Source: Haloglomus irregulare (GTDB lineage: Archaea > Halobacteriota > Halobacteria > Halobacteriales > Haloarculaceae). Taken from it: a stretch of 64,000 nt of DNA. Under the pieces are notes generated by a model. That model was not told the origin of the DNA and searched no databases. It saw only the letters and a list, made by a program, of their open reading frames with translations. A program made the position numbers and the translations under genes. The DNA lies in the NCBI RefSeq assembly GCF_007421925.1, contig NZ_QMDX01000003.1, forward strand, positions 62,001 to 126,000, in the 5' to 3' direction. How positions within the stretch are numbered: the stretch's first letter is position 1; each line of letters begins with the position of its first letter. This document shows, in pieces, positions 8,848 through 17,688 of the stretch.

Positions 8848-8876
8848 GCTCCGTTCGGAGCGCCGGCTTAAAACCT
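8848..8876 (-). promoter_or_regulatory. adk promoter with inverted repeat
   Basis: Reading towards adk, GGTTTTAAGCC (about 8866-8876) is a good TATA box about 27 nt before the ATG. Between the box and the start lies a perfect 6-bp inverted repeat with a 2-nt spacer (GCTCCG..CGGAGC, 8848-8861). Its position over the expected transcription start could make it an operator, or a hairpin if the transcript starts upstream. Confidence 0.5.
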
Positions 8877-8970
8877 TGCAGGAACCGTACCGGGACGGGT
8901 CGCTCGACCGTAGGCGCAGGACCGTCGGGGACCAGCCACGGGGCGCCCGCCGCACACAGCACCGTCGCGC

Positions 8971-8977
8971 ATTTATC
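8971..8977 (+). promoter_or_regulatory. TATA-like box for the glutaredoxin gene
   Basis: ATTTATC is centred about 30 nt before the ATG at 9004, the spacing for a leaderless or nearly leaderless transcript. Confidence 0.45.
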
Positions 8978-9003
8978 GTTCCCGCGCCTACGATGAGTCG
9001 ACA

Positions 9004-9261
9004 ATGGCGAACCTCGAACTGTACGAACTGGAGGGCTGTCCCTACTGCGAGAAGGTCATCCGGAAGCTCGACGAGCTGGAACTGGAGTACGACTCCCACA
9101 TGGTACCCCGCTCGCACGACGAGCGGACCGAGGTCGAGGAGGTCTCCGGCCAGACCGGCGTCCCGGTGCTGATCGACGAGGAGCACGGCATCGAGGGGAT
9201 GCCCGAGTCCGACGACATCGTCGAGTACCTGGAGGAGACGTACGGCAGCGGCGCCGCGTAA
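9004..9261 (+). CDS. Glutaredoxin-like thiol-disulfide protein
   Basis: An 85-residue protein with a thioredoxin fold: beta-alpha start [20 protein letters not shown], with the dithiol CPYC at residues 12-15. The cis-Pro region TGVPVLID is near residue 55, and the glutathione-binding-type region [14 protein letters not shown] is at the C-terminus. It would reduce disulfides in the cytoplasm; haloarchaea use gamma-glutamylcysteine rather than glutathione, so the small-thiol partner is inferred. It is convergent with the small gene at 9266 and divergent from adk. Confidence 0.92.
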   Translation: MANLELYELEGCPYCEKVIRKLDELELEYDSHMVPRSHDERTEVEEVSGQTGVPVLIDEEHGIEGMPESDDIVEYLEETYGSGAA

Positions 9262-9265
9262 GCGG

Positions 9266-9559
9266 TCACTTCTCCGGCTGTCTCTCGAACGAACAGCACC
9301 GCGGCGACCGTTCCGGAACCGCGATCAGCTCCAGCTGTGGCCGGAGCGCGGCCCACGGGATCACGGCGAGGCTCCCCAGCGCGGTGGCGCAGGCGTCACC
9401 GAGCGAGAGGTACCGCCGCGGGAGCATCGGGGGGGCCGTGTCGGCCGCCCCCTCCGGCGGGACAGTCGGGAGGGGGGCGGAGAAGCCGAACCCGGCGGCC
9501 GGCGCGACCATCCTCTGGCGAACCCAGGTCGGCAGGAGCGGAATCCGGGGTCCGGCCAT
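9266..9559 (-). CDS. Possible small protein of unknown function
   Basis: A 97-codon frame starting [17 protein letters not shown]. Third positions are mostly G/C, as in real neighbours. It has one weakly hydrophobic stretch ([18 protein letters not shown]) and a Cys pair near the end. It is co-directional with, and 78 bp behind, the small gene at 9638, in the tail of the hemL transcript. No family is recognised, so it could still be a chance open frame. Confidence 0.42.
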   Translation of the reverse strand: MAGPRIPLLPTWVRQRMVAPAAGFGFSAPLPTVPPEGAADTAPPMLPRRYLSLGDACATALGSLAVIPWAALRPQLELIAVPERSPRCCSFERQPEK

Positions 9560-9637
9560 CGGATCGAGCCGTGTGGACCGGCCCCTCCTCGCGTGGGGGC
9601 TCGCGCCGTCTTGAGGTCACCGTCACGGCGGTGACAC

Positions 9638-9874
9638 TCATCGCCAGCCCCGGGGGTCGTCGCCGGCGAGCCACACGCCGAGGAGCAGGCCGACCGGCGC
9701 CGGGCGGAACGGCAGCGTCCCCGTTGCGAGCGCTCGGGCCCCTATGAGGAGCGGGGACCCGAGTGCGAGCCAGCCGCCCCACCCCGCGCTCTCGATGCCG
9801 TTCGTGGGCCACGCGACCGTCGGCGCCGACGCCTCGCCGGGCAACGGCGGGTCGTCCCGGTCGTCGTCGCCCAT
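9638..9874 (-). CDS. Small membrane protein downstream of hemL
   Basis: A 78-residue protein (MGDDDRDDPPLPGEASAP) with an acidic N-terminus and two hydrophobic helices (GGWLALGSPLLIGARALA and RPAPVGLLLGVWLAG). The ATG lies only 4 nt beyond the hemL stop on the same strand, which suggests coupled translation. Codon use is strongly GC3-biased, supporting a real gene. The function is unknown. Confidence 0.62.
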   Translation of the reverse strand: MGDDDRDDPPLPGEASAPTVAWPTNGIESAGWGGWLALGSPLLIGARALATGTLPFRPAPVGLLLGVWLAGDDPRGWR

Positions 9875-9878
9875 CGCC

Positions 9879-11219
9879 TCACAGGCAGTTCTTGTACGCC
9901 TCCAGGGTCCGTTCTACGTCCTCGGCGGTGTGACCCCAGGAGACGAAGTTGCACTCGTACTGGTTCTGCGAGACCAGCACCCCCTCCTCGCGCATCCGCG
10001 GACGGAAGATCCGGGCGTAGCGGTCCGTCGCGGCGCGGGTCGTGTCGGTGCCGCGCTTCGGACAGGCGTCGTAGCGGTCGCAGGAGGGGTCCTGCCGGCA
10101 GCCGTTCGCGCAGCACTCGCTCTGTGGCGAGCCATCGGCGCGCGTGAAGACGAGCTTGAACATCGAGTCGAGCCCGGTGACGGTGTAGCCGGGTGCCTGG
10201 TCGGCGACCACCTCGGTCAGGCCCTCGCGGAGCTGGCGTCCGAGGTCGTTCACGTGGTCGTGGACGCCCTCCTCGGCACAGAAGCGCAGCGTCTCCAGCC
10301 CCGCGGCCATCGTCACCGGATGCCCGGAGAAGGTGCCGGCCTGGAACACGTCGCCCGAGGGTGCGAACTGCTCGATGTACTCGGTCTTGCCGCCGATGGC
10401 GCCGACCGGGTAGCCGCCGCCGATGATCTTCCCGAAGGTCGAGATGTCGGGGTCGACGCCGTACTTCCCCTGGGCGCACTGGGGGCCGCCGACGCGAAAG
10501 CCCGTGATGACCTCGTCCCAGACCAGCAGGGCGCCGTGCTCGTCACAGAGGTCTGCGACGGCCTCGTGGTAGCCCGCCTCGGGCGTGACGATACCCATGT
10601 TGGCCTGCACCGGCTCGATGAGGACGCCCGCGATGTCGTCGCCGTGGGCCTCGAAGACCTCGTGCATCGCCGTCTCGTCGTTGAACGGGACGGGGAGCGT
10701 GTGCTTTGCGAACGACTGGGGGATGCCCGACGTGGAGGGGCGCGGATGGTCGACGTCGCCCTCGACGAGGGTGGACTCCTGGGCGCCGTGGTAGCCGCCC
10801 TGCATCACGACGATTTTGTTGCGCTCCGTGACCGCGCGGGCGAGCCGCACCGCCGACACCGTGGCCTCGGTGCCGCTGTTGACGAAGCGGAGCATCTCCA
10901 CCGACGGGACGTGCCGGCAGACGAACTCCGCGTGCTCGACCTCCACCTCGGTCGGCATCCCGTACATCGGGCCCTCGCTGGCGTGTGACTGGATCGCCGC
11001 CCGGACGGAGTCGGGCATGTCGTGCCCCATCAGCATCGGGCCCAGCCCCATCACCCAGTCGACCAGCCGGTTCCCGTCGGTGTCGACGACGTGGCCGCCG
11101 TCCCCGCGCTCGATGAACGTGGGGTACGGCTGGGGGGCGGCTCGCACCGCGCTGTTCACACCGCCCGGCAGCACGGACAGCGCACGGTCGTACAGGTCCC
11201 GGGAGCGCTCGCGGTTCAT
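9879..11219 (-). CDS. hemL: Glutamate-1-semialdehyde 2,1-aminomutase
   Basis: This PLP enzyme makes 5-aminolevulinate from glutamate-1-semialdehyde (C5 tetrapyrrole pathway). The 446-residue protein has the family start [21 protein letters not shown], the GGYHGAQES segment, the D-E-V-I-T-G-F motif and the Schiff-base lysine in [16 protein letters not shown] Cys-rich insertion at residues 368-388 ([20 protein letters not shown]) is unusual for HemL in general and could bind metal. A box about 25-30 nt upstream suggests a leaderless start at 11219. hemB lies on the same strand 5.4 kb upstream, separated by the ammonium genes. Confidence 0.96.
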   Translation of the reverse strand: MNRERSRDLYDRALSVLPGGVNSAVRAAPQPYPTFIERGDGGHVVDTDGNRLVDWVMGLGPMLMGHDMPDSVRAAIQSHASEGPMYGMPTEVEVEHAEFVCRHVPSVEMLRFVNSGTEATVSAVRLARAVTERNKIVVMQGGYHGAQESTLVEGDVDHPRPSTSGIPQSFAKHTLPVPFNDETAMHEVFEAHGDDIAGVLIEPVQANMGIVTPEAGYHEAVADLCDEHGALLVWDEVITGFRVGGPQCAQGKYGVDPDISTFGKIIGGGYPVGAIGGKTEYIEQFAPSGDVFQAGTFSGHPVTMAAGLETLRFCAEEGVHDHVNDLGRQLREGLTEVVADQAPGYTVTGLDSMFKLVFTRADGSPQSECCANGCRQDPSCDRYDACPKRGTDTTRAATDRYARIFRPRMREEGVLVSQNQYECNFVSWGHTAEDVERTLEAYKNCL

Positions 11220-11852
11220 ACACGTCCCTTGCGCCGGGGGGCGAAAGTAGCTTGCTCACCGGCCGCGAGTCGCCCCCGGGCGCCGGGACACCGTGGGAAA
11301 CACATCCGCTATACTTTCGGGCATTTTTCGGCACGATTGTAGTCTGTAGTCGAATCTGGCTGCCGGTGTTGCCAGTAATCCCAGATACTATATGCCATCC
11401 GCCCACAGAGGCGAATGCGACGCGGGAAAGACGAAACCGACGACGGAGGCGATCCGATACACAGGACCGAACCACATCCCACGGCGGTGTCGTATCGAAA
11501 TCGGTTCGACGCCGGGCGAACCACGGCTGGTGCCATGCGTCGTGCGTCGTATGGCCGTTCCTTCGTATCACGACCCGGCCGGCCGGCCGCTCCACCACGG
11601 CCGGCCCCGTTCCTGCAGCCGGCCGGCGGGCACTCCCGCCGGCCGGCATAGCCACTTTCGACCGCGAGCGACGCGACCGCGTCGTGGCCATCGATGGGCG
11701 CCTCGCTGGTCGGGGCCATGTCGATGAGTCCCGATGAGTGGAGCCGCGGCCGGGGGGTTCGCGGCTGTCGGTGGTGTGGGGAGAACCAACCGCGGCGGTC
11801 GGGCGGGAGAGTGGGACCCCCTGGACGTGTCGGTAGTGGGCCGTCGCGCCGT
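11220..11852. other. Gene-free stretch (633 bp) between the Amt-PII gene and hemL
   Basis: No reading frame here has a convincing protein or codon bias. The hemL end holds its promoter. The middle holds an AT-rich patch near 11384-11398 (AGATACTATATGCC) and the GGCCGG-rich hairpin region at 11575-11647 described separately. The rest looks unstructured. It may be a decayed gene or a structural spacer. Confidence 0.55.
11618..11647. repeat. Perfect 13-bp hairpin, GGCCGG-rich
   Basis: GCCGGCCGGCGGG (11618-11630) and its exact reverse complement CCCGCCGGCCGGC (11635-11647) are separated by the four bases CACT. Further GGCCGG blocks just upstream (11577-11607) give alternative pairings. It lies 206 bp past the stop of the Amt-PII gene and is not followed by a T-run, so it is not a standard terminator. 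Confidence 0.75.
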
Positions 11853-13565
11853 TCAGACGGCCTCGGTGCCGGTCTTGCCGGTGCGGATCTGGTAGGCCCC
11901 CTCGACGGGGAGGATGAAGACCTTGCCGTCGCCGGGGTCGCCCGTGTTGGCGGCCTCGGCGATGGCCTCGGCCACCTCCTCGGCGGGGACGTCAGCGACG
12001 ACACACTCGACCTTCACCTTCTGGTGGAGGTCGACGGTGTACTCCTCGCCGCGCCACTGGCCCTTCTTGGCGGGCTGGCTCCCGCGGCCGGAGACGTTCG
12101 TCACCGTGATCGAGGGCGCGCCGACCGCCGCGAGGGCGCGCTTGACGTCGCCGAGCTTGTCCGGCCGTATGAACCCCATGACGAGCTTGATGCCACCCCT
12201 CTCGGAGGCGCCGCCGTCGGGTCGCAGGATGCCCTCCTCCTCGACGAAGCCGCCGTCCGTGGCAGCGTCGGGGCGGCCGAACTCGGGGTACGTGTCGACC
12301 CCGTGCTCGGAGACGTCCAGCCCCTCCAGCTCGTGCTGGCGGGAGACGCGGGCCTCGCCGATGGCCTTCAGGCCGCCGAACACGGCGGCCGTCGCGGCGA
12401 CCGTCCACGCCGTGATGACGACCACGAGCAGGACCTGGCCGACCAGCGCGTCGGCGAAGAACGAGGCGTTGAAGCCGTTCGCCCAGGTGTCGGTCGCGAT
12501 GAACGGGTACAGCAGCGCGCCGAGCAGACCGGCGCTCCCGTGGACCGGGAAGACCGCACAGACGTCGTCGATCTGGAGCCGCTTCTCGACGAACTCGAAG
12601 ACGATGGGTAGCTGCGCGCCGGCCAGCAGGCCGGCCGCGAGCGCGCCCACCCAGAGGATATTGTCGGCGGTCGAGGTGATACCGACCAGGCCGGCGAGCA
12701 TCCCGTTGGCAACGTACAGCGTGTCGACCTTGCCGGTCTTGTACAGCGAGGCCGCGCCGGCGCCGATGGCCCCGGCGGCCATCCCCAGCGTGGTCGTCAG
12801 TGCGACCCGGCCGACGTAGTCGAACGCGCCGAGCTGGAGCACGCCGCCGTCGTCAAGCGCGAACACGGAGGCGGCGGTGCCGACATTGAAGCCGTACCAG
12901 CCGAAGGCGAGGATGAGCGTCCCGAGCACCGCGAACGTCAGCGAGTGGCCGGGGATGACGTTGACGCTCCCGTCCTCGCTGTAGCGGTCGATGCGCGGGC
13001 CGAGGAGCCAGGCCGCGGTGAGGCCGGCGACGCCGCCCATCCCGTGGACGATGACGCCGCCCGCGAAGTCCTGGAAGCCGAACTGGTCGAGGAAGCCCCC
13101 GGCCCAGGTAAATCCGACAACCACCGGGTAGATGACCGCGGCCAGCAGGATGGTGTACGAGACGTACGCGCGGAGTTTCGCGCGACCCGCGACGGCCCCG
13201 GAGACGATCGTCGCCGCCGTCATCGCGAAGACGGCGCCGAACAGCCAGCTCACCCAGTCCGCGGAACCGGCGCTCCAGATCGCGAATAGATCGCTCACAG
13301 CGTAGTCGCCGCCGCCGGTCAGCCCGCCGACCAGCGAGGAGATCCCGGCGCCGAGCAGGAAGAAGGCGATGACCCCGATGCTCCAGGTGAGCATGTTCTT
13401 CGTGAGCTGGTTGGCGACGTTCTTCGACCGGACCTGGCCGGCCTCCAGCATCGCGAAGCCCGCGTGCATGAAGAAGATGAGGAAGGTCACCGTCAACACC
13501 CACAGCAGGTTGACCCCCTCGACGAGCGTGCTCAGGTCCACGCCGGACTGGAGCACGCCCATCAT
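11853..13565 (-). CDS. amt: Ammonium transporter with C-terminal PII domain fusion
   Basis: A 570-residue fusion. Residues 1 to about 420 are an Amt/Mep/Rh channel with 11 helices. The substrate Asp/His region is intact ([13 protein letters not shown]), and so is the second pore His (VFPVHGSAG). After an acidic linker with [13 protein letters not shown] and RPDGG, residues 458-570 are a complete PII (GlnB/GlnK) domain. It keeps the T-loop with the uridylylation-type Tyr ([12 protein letters not shown]), the Gln of GSQPAKKG, the Walker-like [10 protein letters not shown] and the C-loop RTG. PII normally binds Amt as a separate trimer and plugs the channel, so here channel and gate are one polypeptide. 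An SD-like GAGGTG lies 9 nt before the ATG; a second ATG follows immediately. A stand-alone PII gene lies 0.9 kb upstream on the same strand. Confidence 0.95.
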   Translation of the reverse strand: MMGVLQSGVDLSTLVEGVNLLWVLTVTFLIFFMHAGFAMLEAGQVRSKNVANQLTKNMLTWSIGVIAFFLLGAGISSLVGGLTGGGDYAVSDLFAIWSAGSADWVSWLFGAVFAMTAATIVSGAVAGRAKLRAYVSYTILLAAVIYPVVVGFTWAGGFLDQFGFQDFAGGVIVHGMGGVAGLTAAWLLGPRIDRYSEDGSVNVIPGHSLTFAVLGTLILAFGWYGFNVGTAASVFALDDGGVLQLGAFDYVGRVALTTTLGMAAGAIGAGAASLYKTGKVDTLYVANGMLAGLVGITSTADNILWVGALAAGLLAGAQLPIVFEFVEKRLQIDDVCAVFPVHGSAGLLGALLYPFIATDTWANGFNASFFADALVGQVLLVVVITAWTVAATAAVFGGLKAIGEARVSRQHELEGLDVSEHGVDTYPEFGRPDAATDGGFVEEEGILRPDGGASERGGIKLVMGFIRPDKLGDVKRALAAVGAPSITVTNVSGRGSQPAKKGQWRGEEYTVDLHQKVKVECVVADVPAEEVAEAIAEAANTGDPGDGKVFILPVEGAYQIRTGKTGTEAV

Positions 13566-13959
13566 GAACTACCCACCTCAGACGCCGACCGCGCGTCCAG
13601 ATTCCGAATCGATTCTGCAACGTTCATGTTGTATCTCACGCCCGTCGCTCAGGAGACACTACTACATAAGCGTTCGAGTCAACAATGTCCACTTACTTCC
13701 GCGTATGTAGACGAACGTCAGATATATCGTAGAATGATATCGATATAAGGTTGTAATCCGTCCAGTAACTCGGGACTCATCGGGCGCTTCCTCGACACGC
13801 GTCGGTCAGAGAACCCACCGTTCGAGCGGTATTCGGCTCGCGCGCACCACGTCCGTCCAGTGCGCGGTGCGGGGGCGGCAGGACAGCCGTCCCTGCGGGC
13901 GGCAGCGGTCACGGGGGGCGCGTCGCTACTGCGTTGGCAGTCCGAAGAAAGGGGGCCGG
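13566..13959. other. Gene-free stretch (394 bp) with the Amt-PII promoter
   Basis: It contains the promoter and about 80-nt leader of the PII-fused amt gene, an AT-rich block at about 13726-13752 with GATATCGATAT symmetry, and the 3' end region of the operon upstream. I see no gene in it. Confidence 0.55.
13673..13680 (-). promoter_or_regulatory. TATA-like box of the Amt-PII gene
   Basis: Read on the minus strand the box is CTTATGTA, about 110 nt before the start codon, which predicts a leader of about 80 nt. The same eight bases occur at almost the same distance before the second amt gene (16418-16425). Both leaders end in GAGGT exactly 9 nt before the ATG, so the two transporters share one promoter layout. 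Confidence 0.55.
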
Positions 13960-14484
13960 TCAGTCCTCGTCCGCGACCGCGTTGAGCGGTCCCCGCTCGG
14001 CCACGGCCCGCCGAGTGAGCGCCACCCGGTGTGTGCGGACGCGGGGGTCGCTGGCGAGCCGCGAGACGCTCCGTTGGAGGGCCGCGACGGATGGGAACCG
14101 ACAGACGGCGGTGACATCGAACCGGTCACTGGTCCGGTACACCGCGACGCCAGGGCCGTCACGGAGGTCGTCGGCGACCGACCGGGCGTTGCCGTGCCGG
14201 GCGTCGATCCGGAGGACCGCGGTTCGGAGCCCGAGCGCGTCGTAATCGACCAGGGGCACGTACCGCTCGACAGCGTCTGTCGCCTCCAGCGCCGCCAGGC
14301 GGTCGGCGGTCGCTCGGTCGACGGCGGTGACGGTCGCGCGGTCGTGCGGCCCCGGACGGCTCGTATCGACGGCCGGGGCCGATTCCGCGTCCCCCTCCTC
14401 TGCCGGGTCGTCGTCGACCCGGGTGGGCGACGTCCGGCCGGCGTCGGCGCCCTCGTCGCCGTCCCCGGGGCCGGTGTCGGCCAC
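13960..14484 (-). CDS. Lrp/AsnC-type ligand-binding (RAM) domain protein without HTH
   Basis: A 174-residue protein starting at a GTG 2 nt behind the PII stop. The first 55 residues are an acidic, Asp/Glu/Gly-rich tail. Residues about 60-165 resemble the C-terminal RAM/AsnC domain: ERYVPLVDYDALGLRTAVLR, the DDLRDGPGVAVYRTSDRFD segment and the FPSVAALQRSV helix. The usual N-terminal winged HTH is absent, so it probably does not bind DNA alone. It may form heteromers with full Lrp proteins or act as an amino-acid/nitrogen sensor. Third gene of an amt-glnK operon. Confidence 0.72.
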   Translation of the reverse strand: MADTGPGDGDEGADAGRTSPTRVDDDPAEEGDAESAPAVDTSRPGPHDRATVTAVDRATADRLAALEATDAVERYVPLVDYDALGLRTAVLRIDARHGNARSVADDLRDGPGVAVYRTSDRFDVTAVCRFPSVAALQRSVSRLASDPRVRTHRVALTRRAVAERGPLNAVADED

Positions 14485-14486
14485 GC

Positions 14487-14852
14487 CTACACCGCGTCCG
14501 GTCCCGTCGTCCCGGTGCGGATCTGGTAGGCCTCCTCGACGGGGGTGATGAACACCTTGCCGTCGCCGGGGTCGCCGGTCTTGGCGGCCTCGACGATGGC
14601 CTCGGCCACCTCCTCGGCGGGGACGTCGGCGACGTAGCACTCGACTTTCACCTTGGAGTGCAGGTCGACGGTGTACTCCTCGCCGCGCCACTGGCCCTTC
14701 TTGGCGGGCTGGCTCCCGCGGCCGGAGACGTTCGTCACCGTGATCGAGGGCGCACCCACGTCGACCAGGCCGGTCTTGACCTCGCCGAGCTTGTCCGGGC
14801 GGATGAACGCCGTCACCAGTTTCACCTCGCGGTCGTCGGATTCGTCACTCAT
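14487..14852 (-). CDS. glnK: PII nitrogen regulatory protein
   Basis: A 121-residue PII trimer subunit that senses ATP/ADP and 2-oxoglutarate and gates Amt channels. It has the start [17 protein letters not shown]-loop [17 protein letters not shown] with the conserved Tyr, GSQPAKKG with the 2-oxoglutarate-binding Gln, B-loop [10 protein letters not shown] and C-loop RTG. The ATG overlaps the stop of the second amt gene by 8 nt, the classical glnK-amt coupling although here amt comes first. A 92-bp segment is identical to the PII part of the fused amt gene. Confidence 0.96.
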   Translation of the reverse strand: MSDESDDREVKLVTAFIRPDKLGEVKTGLVDVGAPSITVTNVSGRGSQPAKKGQWRGEEYTVDLHSKVKVECYVADVPAEEVAEAIVEAAKTGDPGDGKVFITPVEEAYQIRTGTTGPDAV

Positions 14853-16317
14853 TGTCAGTCACCTCGCTCGTGTCGGCTGTCGTCTCGTTCGTCGCCACGG
14901 TGCCACCGTCGGGGCGGAGCTCCGACGGGTCGTCGTCCTCGACGACACCGCCGTCGGGCTCCACGGTCGGGCTGCCGCTCCCGTCAGCGACCGCGCGCTC
15001 GGCGCCGCCGTCGTCCGTGAACTCGGGGTAGGCGTGCATGCCGTGCTCGGAGGGGTCCAGGCCCTCGGCCTCGGCCGCGTCCGAGACCCGAAGCCCGATG
15101 ACCGCGTCGACCACGAGCAGCGTGACCATCGTCCCGAGGACGGTGAACGTCCCGATGAACGCGGAGCCGGCCACCTGCATGATCAGCTGGTTGACCGAGA
15201 AGCCGGCCACGTCGAAGAACGGGATGAGCATGGTCCCGATGAAGCCGGCCGAACCGTGGACCGCGAAGACGCCACAGACGTCGTCGACCTTCAGCGAGTC
15301 CACGACCCATCGGTAGACGAACGGGGTCTGGATGCCGCCGATGATGCCGATGACCAGCGCGCCCCACCAGGAGACGTGGACGCAGGCACCGGTGATGGCG
15401 ACCAGCCCGGCGAGGAGGCCGTTGGCGCCGAACAGCGGGTCCGGCTTCCCCTCCCAGAGGGTCGTCGTCAGCGACGAGAACACCATGCCCGCGCCCATCG
15501 CGAGGGTGGTGTTCAGCGCGACGCGACCGAGCAGGGCACTGTTGAACGAACCGTCGGCCGTCAGGACCGTCGCCTGGGTCCCGACGTTGAACCCGTACCA
15601 GCCGAAGGCGAGGATGAGCGTCCCGATGACCGCGAACAGGACGCTATGCCCGGGGATGGGCTGTGCGTCGCCGTTCGAGTCGAACCGGCCCTTGCGCGGG
15701 CCGACCATGTACGCCGCCGTCAGGCCGGCGATGCCGCCCATCGCGTGGACGACGGTCGCGCCGGCGAAGTCCTTGTAGCCGACGCCGAGCGCCTGGCCGA
15801 GGTAGCCCGTCGACGAGAGCAGGCCGGTCCCGCCCCAGGTCGACCCGGAGACGACCGGGTAGAGCACCGCGACCAGGACGAACGCGTAGGCCACGTACGC
15901 GCCGAACTTCATCCGCTCGGCGATGGCCCCGGAGACGATCGTCGCCGCCGTCATCGCGAAGACGGCGCCGAACAGCCAGCCGATCCACGCCGTCGGGTCG
16001 TTGATGTGGGCGAACGCGCTCGAGACGGAGAGCGCCTCACCGGGCGAACCGAGCATCCCCGCCATCGCGGAGACGCCCGCGCCGACGATGAAGAACACGA
16101 GCACCCCCATCGACCAGTCGGTCATGTTCTTCATCACGACGTTGCCCGCGTTCTTGGCGCGGACCTGTCCCGCCTCCAGCAGCGCGAAGCCGGGCTGCAT
16201 GAAGAAGATCAGGAAGGTCACCATCAGCACCCACACCGCGTTGATGCTGTCCGCGATGGCCGTGACGTCTCCCTGCAGCGCGACGACGTCCAGCATCGCC
16301 GAGAGTATCCCGAACAT
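14845..16317 (-). CDS. amt: Ammonium transporter
   Basis: A 490-residue Amt/Mep/Rh channel. The twin-His pore is intact ([13 protein letters not shown] and [10 protein letters not shown]), as are the signature [17 protein letters not shown] and [11 protein letters not shown]. About 11 helices are followed by an 80-residue acidic C-terminal tail ([12 protein letters not shown] to the end). The tail contains the short RPDGG element also found in the linker of the fused transporter, where the PII domain would begin. It is the first gene of amt-glnK-RAM, overlapping glnK by 8 nt. An SD-like GAGGT lies 9 nt before the ATG. Confidence 0.96.
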   Translation of the reverse strand: MFGILSAMLDVVALQGDVTAIADSINAVWVLMVTFLIFFMQPGFALLEAGQVRAKNAGNVVMKNMTDWSMGVLVFFIVGAGVSAMAGMLGSPGEALSVSSAFAHINDPTAWIGWLFGAVFAMTAATIVSGAIAERMKFGAYVAYAFVLVAVLYPVVSGSTWGGTGLLSSTGYLGQALGVGYKDFAGATVVHAMGGIAGLTAAYMVGPRKGRFDSNGDAQPIPGHSVLFAVIGTLILAFGWYGFNVGTQATVLTADGSFNSALLGRVALNTTLAMGAGMVFSSLTTTLWEGKPDPLFGANGLLAGLVAITGACVHVSWWGALVIGIIGGIQTPFVYRWVVDSLKVDDVCGVFAVHGSAGFIGTMLIPFFDVAGFSVNQLIMQVAGSAFIGTFTVLGTMVTLLVVDAVIGLRVSDAAEAEGLDPSEHGMHAYPEFTDDGGAERAVADGSGSPTVEPDGGVVEDDDPSELRPDGGTVATNETTADTSEVTDNE

Positions 16318-16643
16318 CAGTTAGTTACCTCGCAATCGGTCACCGATTCGTCAGCCTTTCTCCAGTATTTCCACGTCATCGTGTTTCTCTGCGCACTCGT
16401 ATCTGGTGCTCTTTCAGTACATAAGGATTGGCTTGACACTCTCTGAATATCCGGGCCATAAGAGGACGCGCGTCGAAAATTGGGCAGAATATTATGGATA
16501 TAATGACGCCGTTCGTCGGGTAATCCGGCTATCCGTCCGGCCACAACCGGACGTTCGTGAACCGGTGATATGCGGGGTTGTCGGTGTGGGACACCGCACG
16601 CGCACCGTTCGGTCGGAAATCCCTGCCGCAACCGGCCGTTCGG
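16318..16643. other. Gene-free stretch (326 bp) between hemB and amt
   Basis: It holds the amt promoter (CTTATGTA box on the minus strand at 16418-16425, leader of about 75-80 nt) and an AT-rich patch at about 16478-16508 (AAAATTGGGCAG and ATTATGGATATAATG). No reading frame here looks like a gene. Confidence 0.5.
16418..16425 (-). promoter_or_regulatory. TATA-like box of the amt-glnK operon
   Basis: Read on the minus strand the box is CTTATGTA, 101-108 nt before the amt start, giving a leader of about 75-80 nt that ends in an SD-like GAGGT. It matches the box and spacing of the Amt-PII gene. Confidence 0.55.
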
Positions 16644-17639
16644 TCAGAGCCGGTCGGCGAGGTCCTCCGCGAAGTATGTGGCGACGAGGTCAGCGCCGGC
16701 CCGTTTGATGGAGAGCAGCGACTCGTGGGCGACCGCCTCCAGGTCGAGCCAGCCGCGGTCGGCGGCGGCGTGCAGCATCGCGTACTCGCCGCTGACGTTG
16801 TACGCCGCGACCGGGTGGTCGAACTCGCGGCGGATGTCCGCGACGACGTCCAGATAGGGGAGCGCCGGCTTCACCAGCAGCACGTCGGCGCCCTCGGCGG
16901 CGTCGCGGGCGACCTCGCGACGTGCCTCGCGGGCGTTGGCCGGGTCCATCTGGTAGTGGCGCCGGTCACCGAAGGCGGGCGCCCCGTTGGCCGCGTCGCG
17001 GAACGGTCCGTAGAACGCCGACTCGTATTTGGCGGCGTACGCCATGATGGGCACGTCACCGTGGCCGGCGTCGTCCAGCGCGTCGCGGATGGCCGCGACC
17101 TGCCCGTCCATCATCCCCGACGGGGCGATCATGTCGGCGCCGGCCGCGGCCTGCGAGACCGCGATGGAGCGGTAGCGCTCCACGGTCGCCTCGTTACGCA
17201 CCGTCAGCCCCGGGTCCTCCGCCGCCGCGTCCTCCAGCAGCCCGCAGTGGCCGTGGTCCGTGTACTCGCAGAGACAGCAGTCGGCGATGACGTAGGCGTC
17301 GGTTTCGGCGGTGATGGCGCGGGCCGCCCGCTGGACGACGCCGTCCGTGACGTCCGCTCGGGAGCCCTCGGCGTCCTTCGACTCGGGGATACCGAACAGC
17401 ATGACCGCCTCGACACCGGTCTCCAGTATCTCGCGCACGCGAGGAACCGCCTCCGCCACCGGCACCCGCTCGTGGCCCGGCATCGAGGGGATGGGCTGGC
17501 GCTCCTCGGTCGTCGCGTCGACGAAGACGGGCGCGACGAGGTCGCTCGCCCGGACGTCGGTCTCGCTGACGAGGTCGCGGACCCCGTCGGCGCGGAGGCG
17601 TCGGGGCCCGGGTGTCGTGGGGGCGTCGTGGCCGCTCAT
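16644..17639 (-). CDS. hemB: Delta-aminolevulinic acid dehydratase (porphobilinogen synthase)
   Basis: It condenses two 5-aminolevulinates to porphobilinogen. The 331-residue protein has the zinc site CLCEYTDHGHCG (Cys-x-Cys-x7-Cys), the first active lysine in MAYAAKYESAFYGPFRDA and the Schiff-base lysine in LLVKPALPYLD. The three-Cys motif makes it the zinc-dependent type. The ATG at 17639 is preceded by a TATA-like CCTTACTTC about 27 nt upstream (leaderless). The downstream neighbours on the same strand are the ammonium genes and then hemL. Confidence 0.96.
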   Translation of the reverse strand: MSGHDAPTTPGPRRLRADGVRDLVSETDVRASDLVAPVFVDATTEERQPIPSMPGHERVPVAEAVPRVREILETGVEAVMLFGIPESKDAEGSRADVTDGVVQRAARAITAETDAYVIADCCLCEYTDHGHCGLLEDAAAEDPGLTVRNEATVERYRSIAVSQAAAGADMIAPSGMMDGQVAAIRDALDDAGHGDVPIMAYAAKYESAFYGPFRDAANGAPAFGDRRHYQMDPANAREARREVARDAAEGADVLLVKPALPYLDVVADIRREFDHPVAAYNVSGEYAMLHAAADRGWLDLEAVAHESLLSIKRAGADLVATYFAEDLADRL

Positions 17640-17688
17640 GAGTACCGGTTGGCGGCTGAGAAGTAAGGCGGTGTCGTCTCGGCCGGGG

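Noticed and set aside
11252-11737. Possible genes in the 633-bp gap behind the Amt-PII gene
   Set aside because: Several short frames exist on both strands, but none has GC3 bias, a start signal or a recognisable domain.
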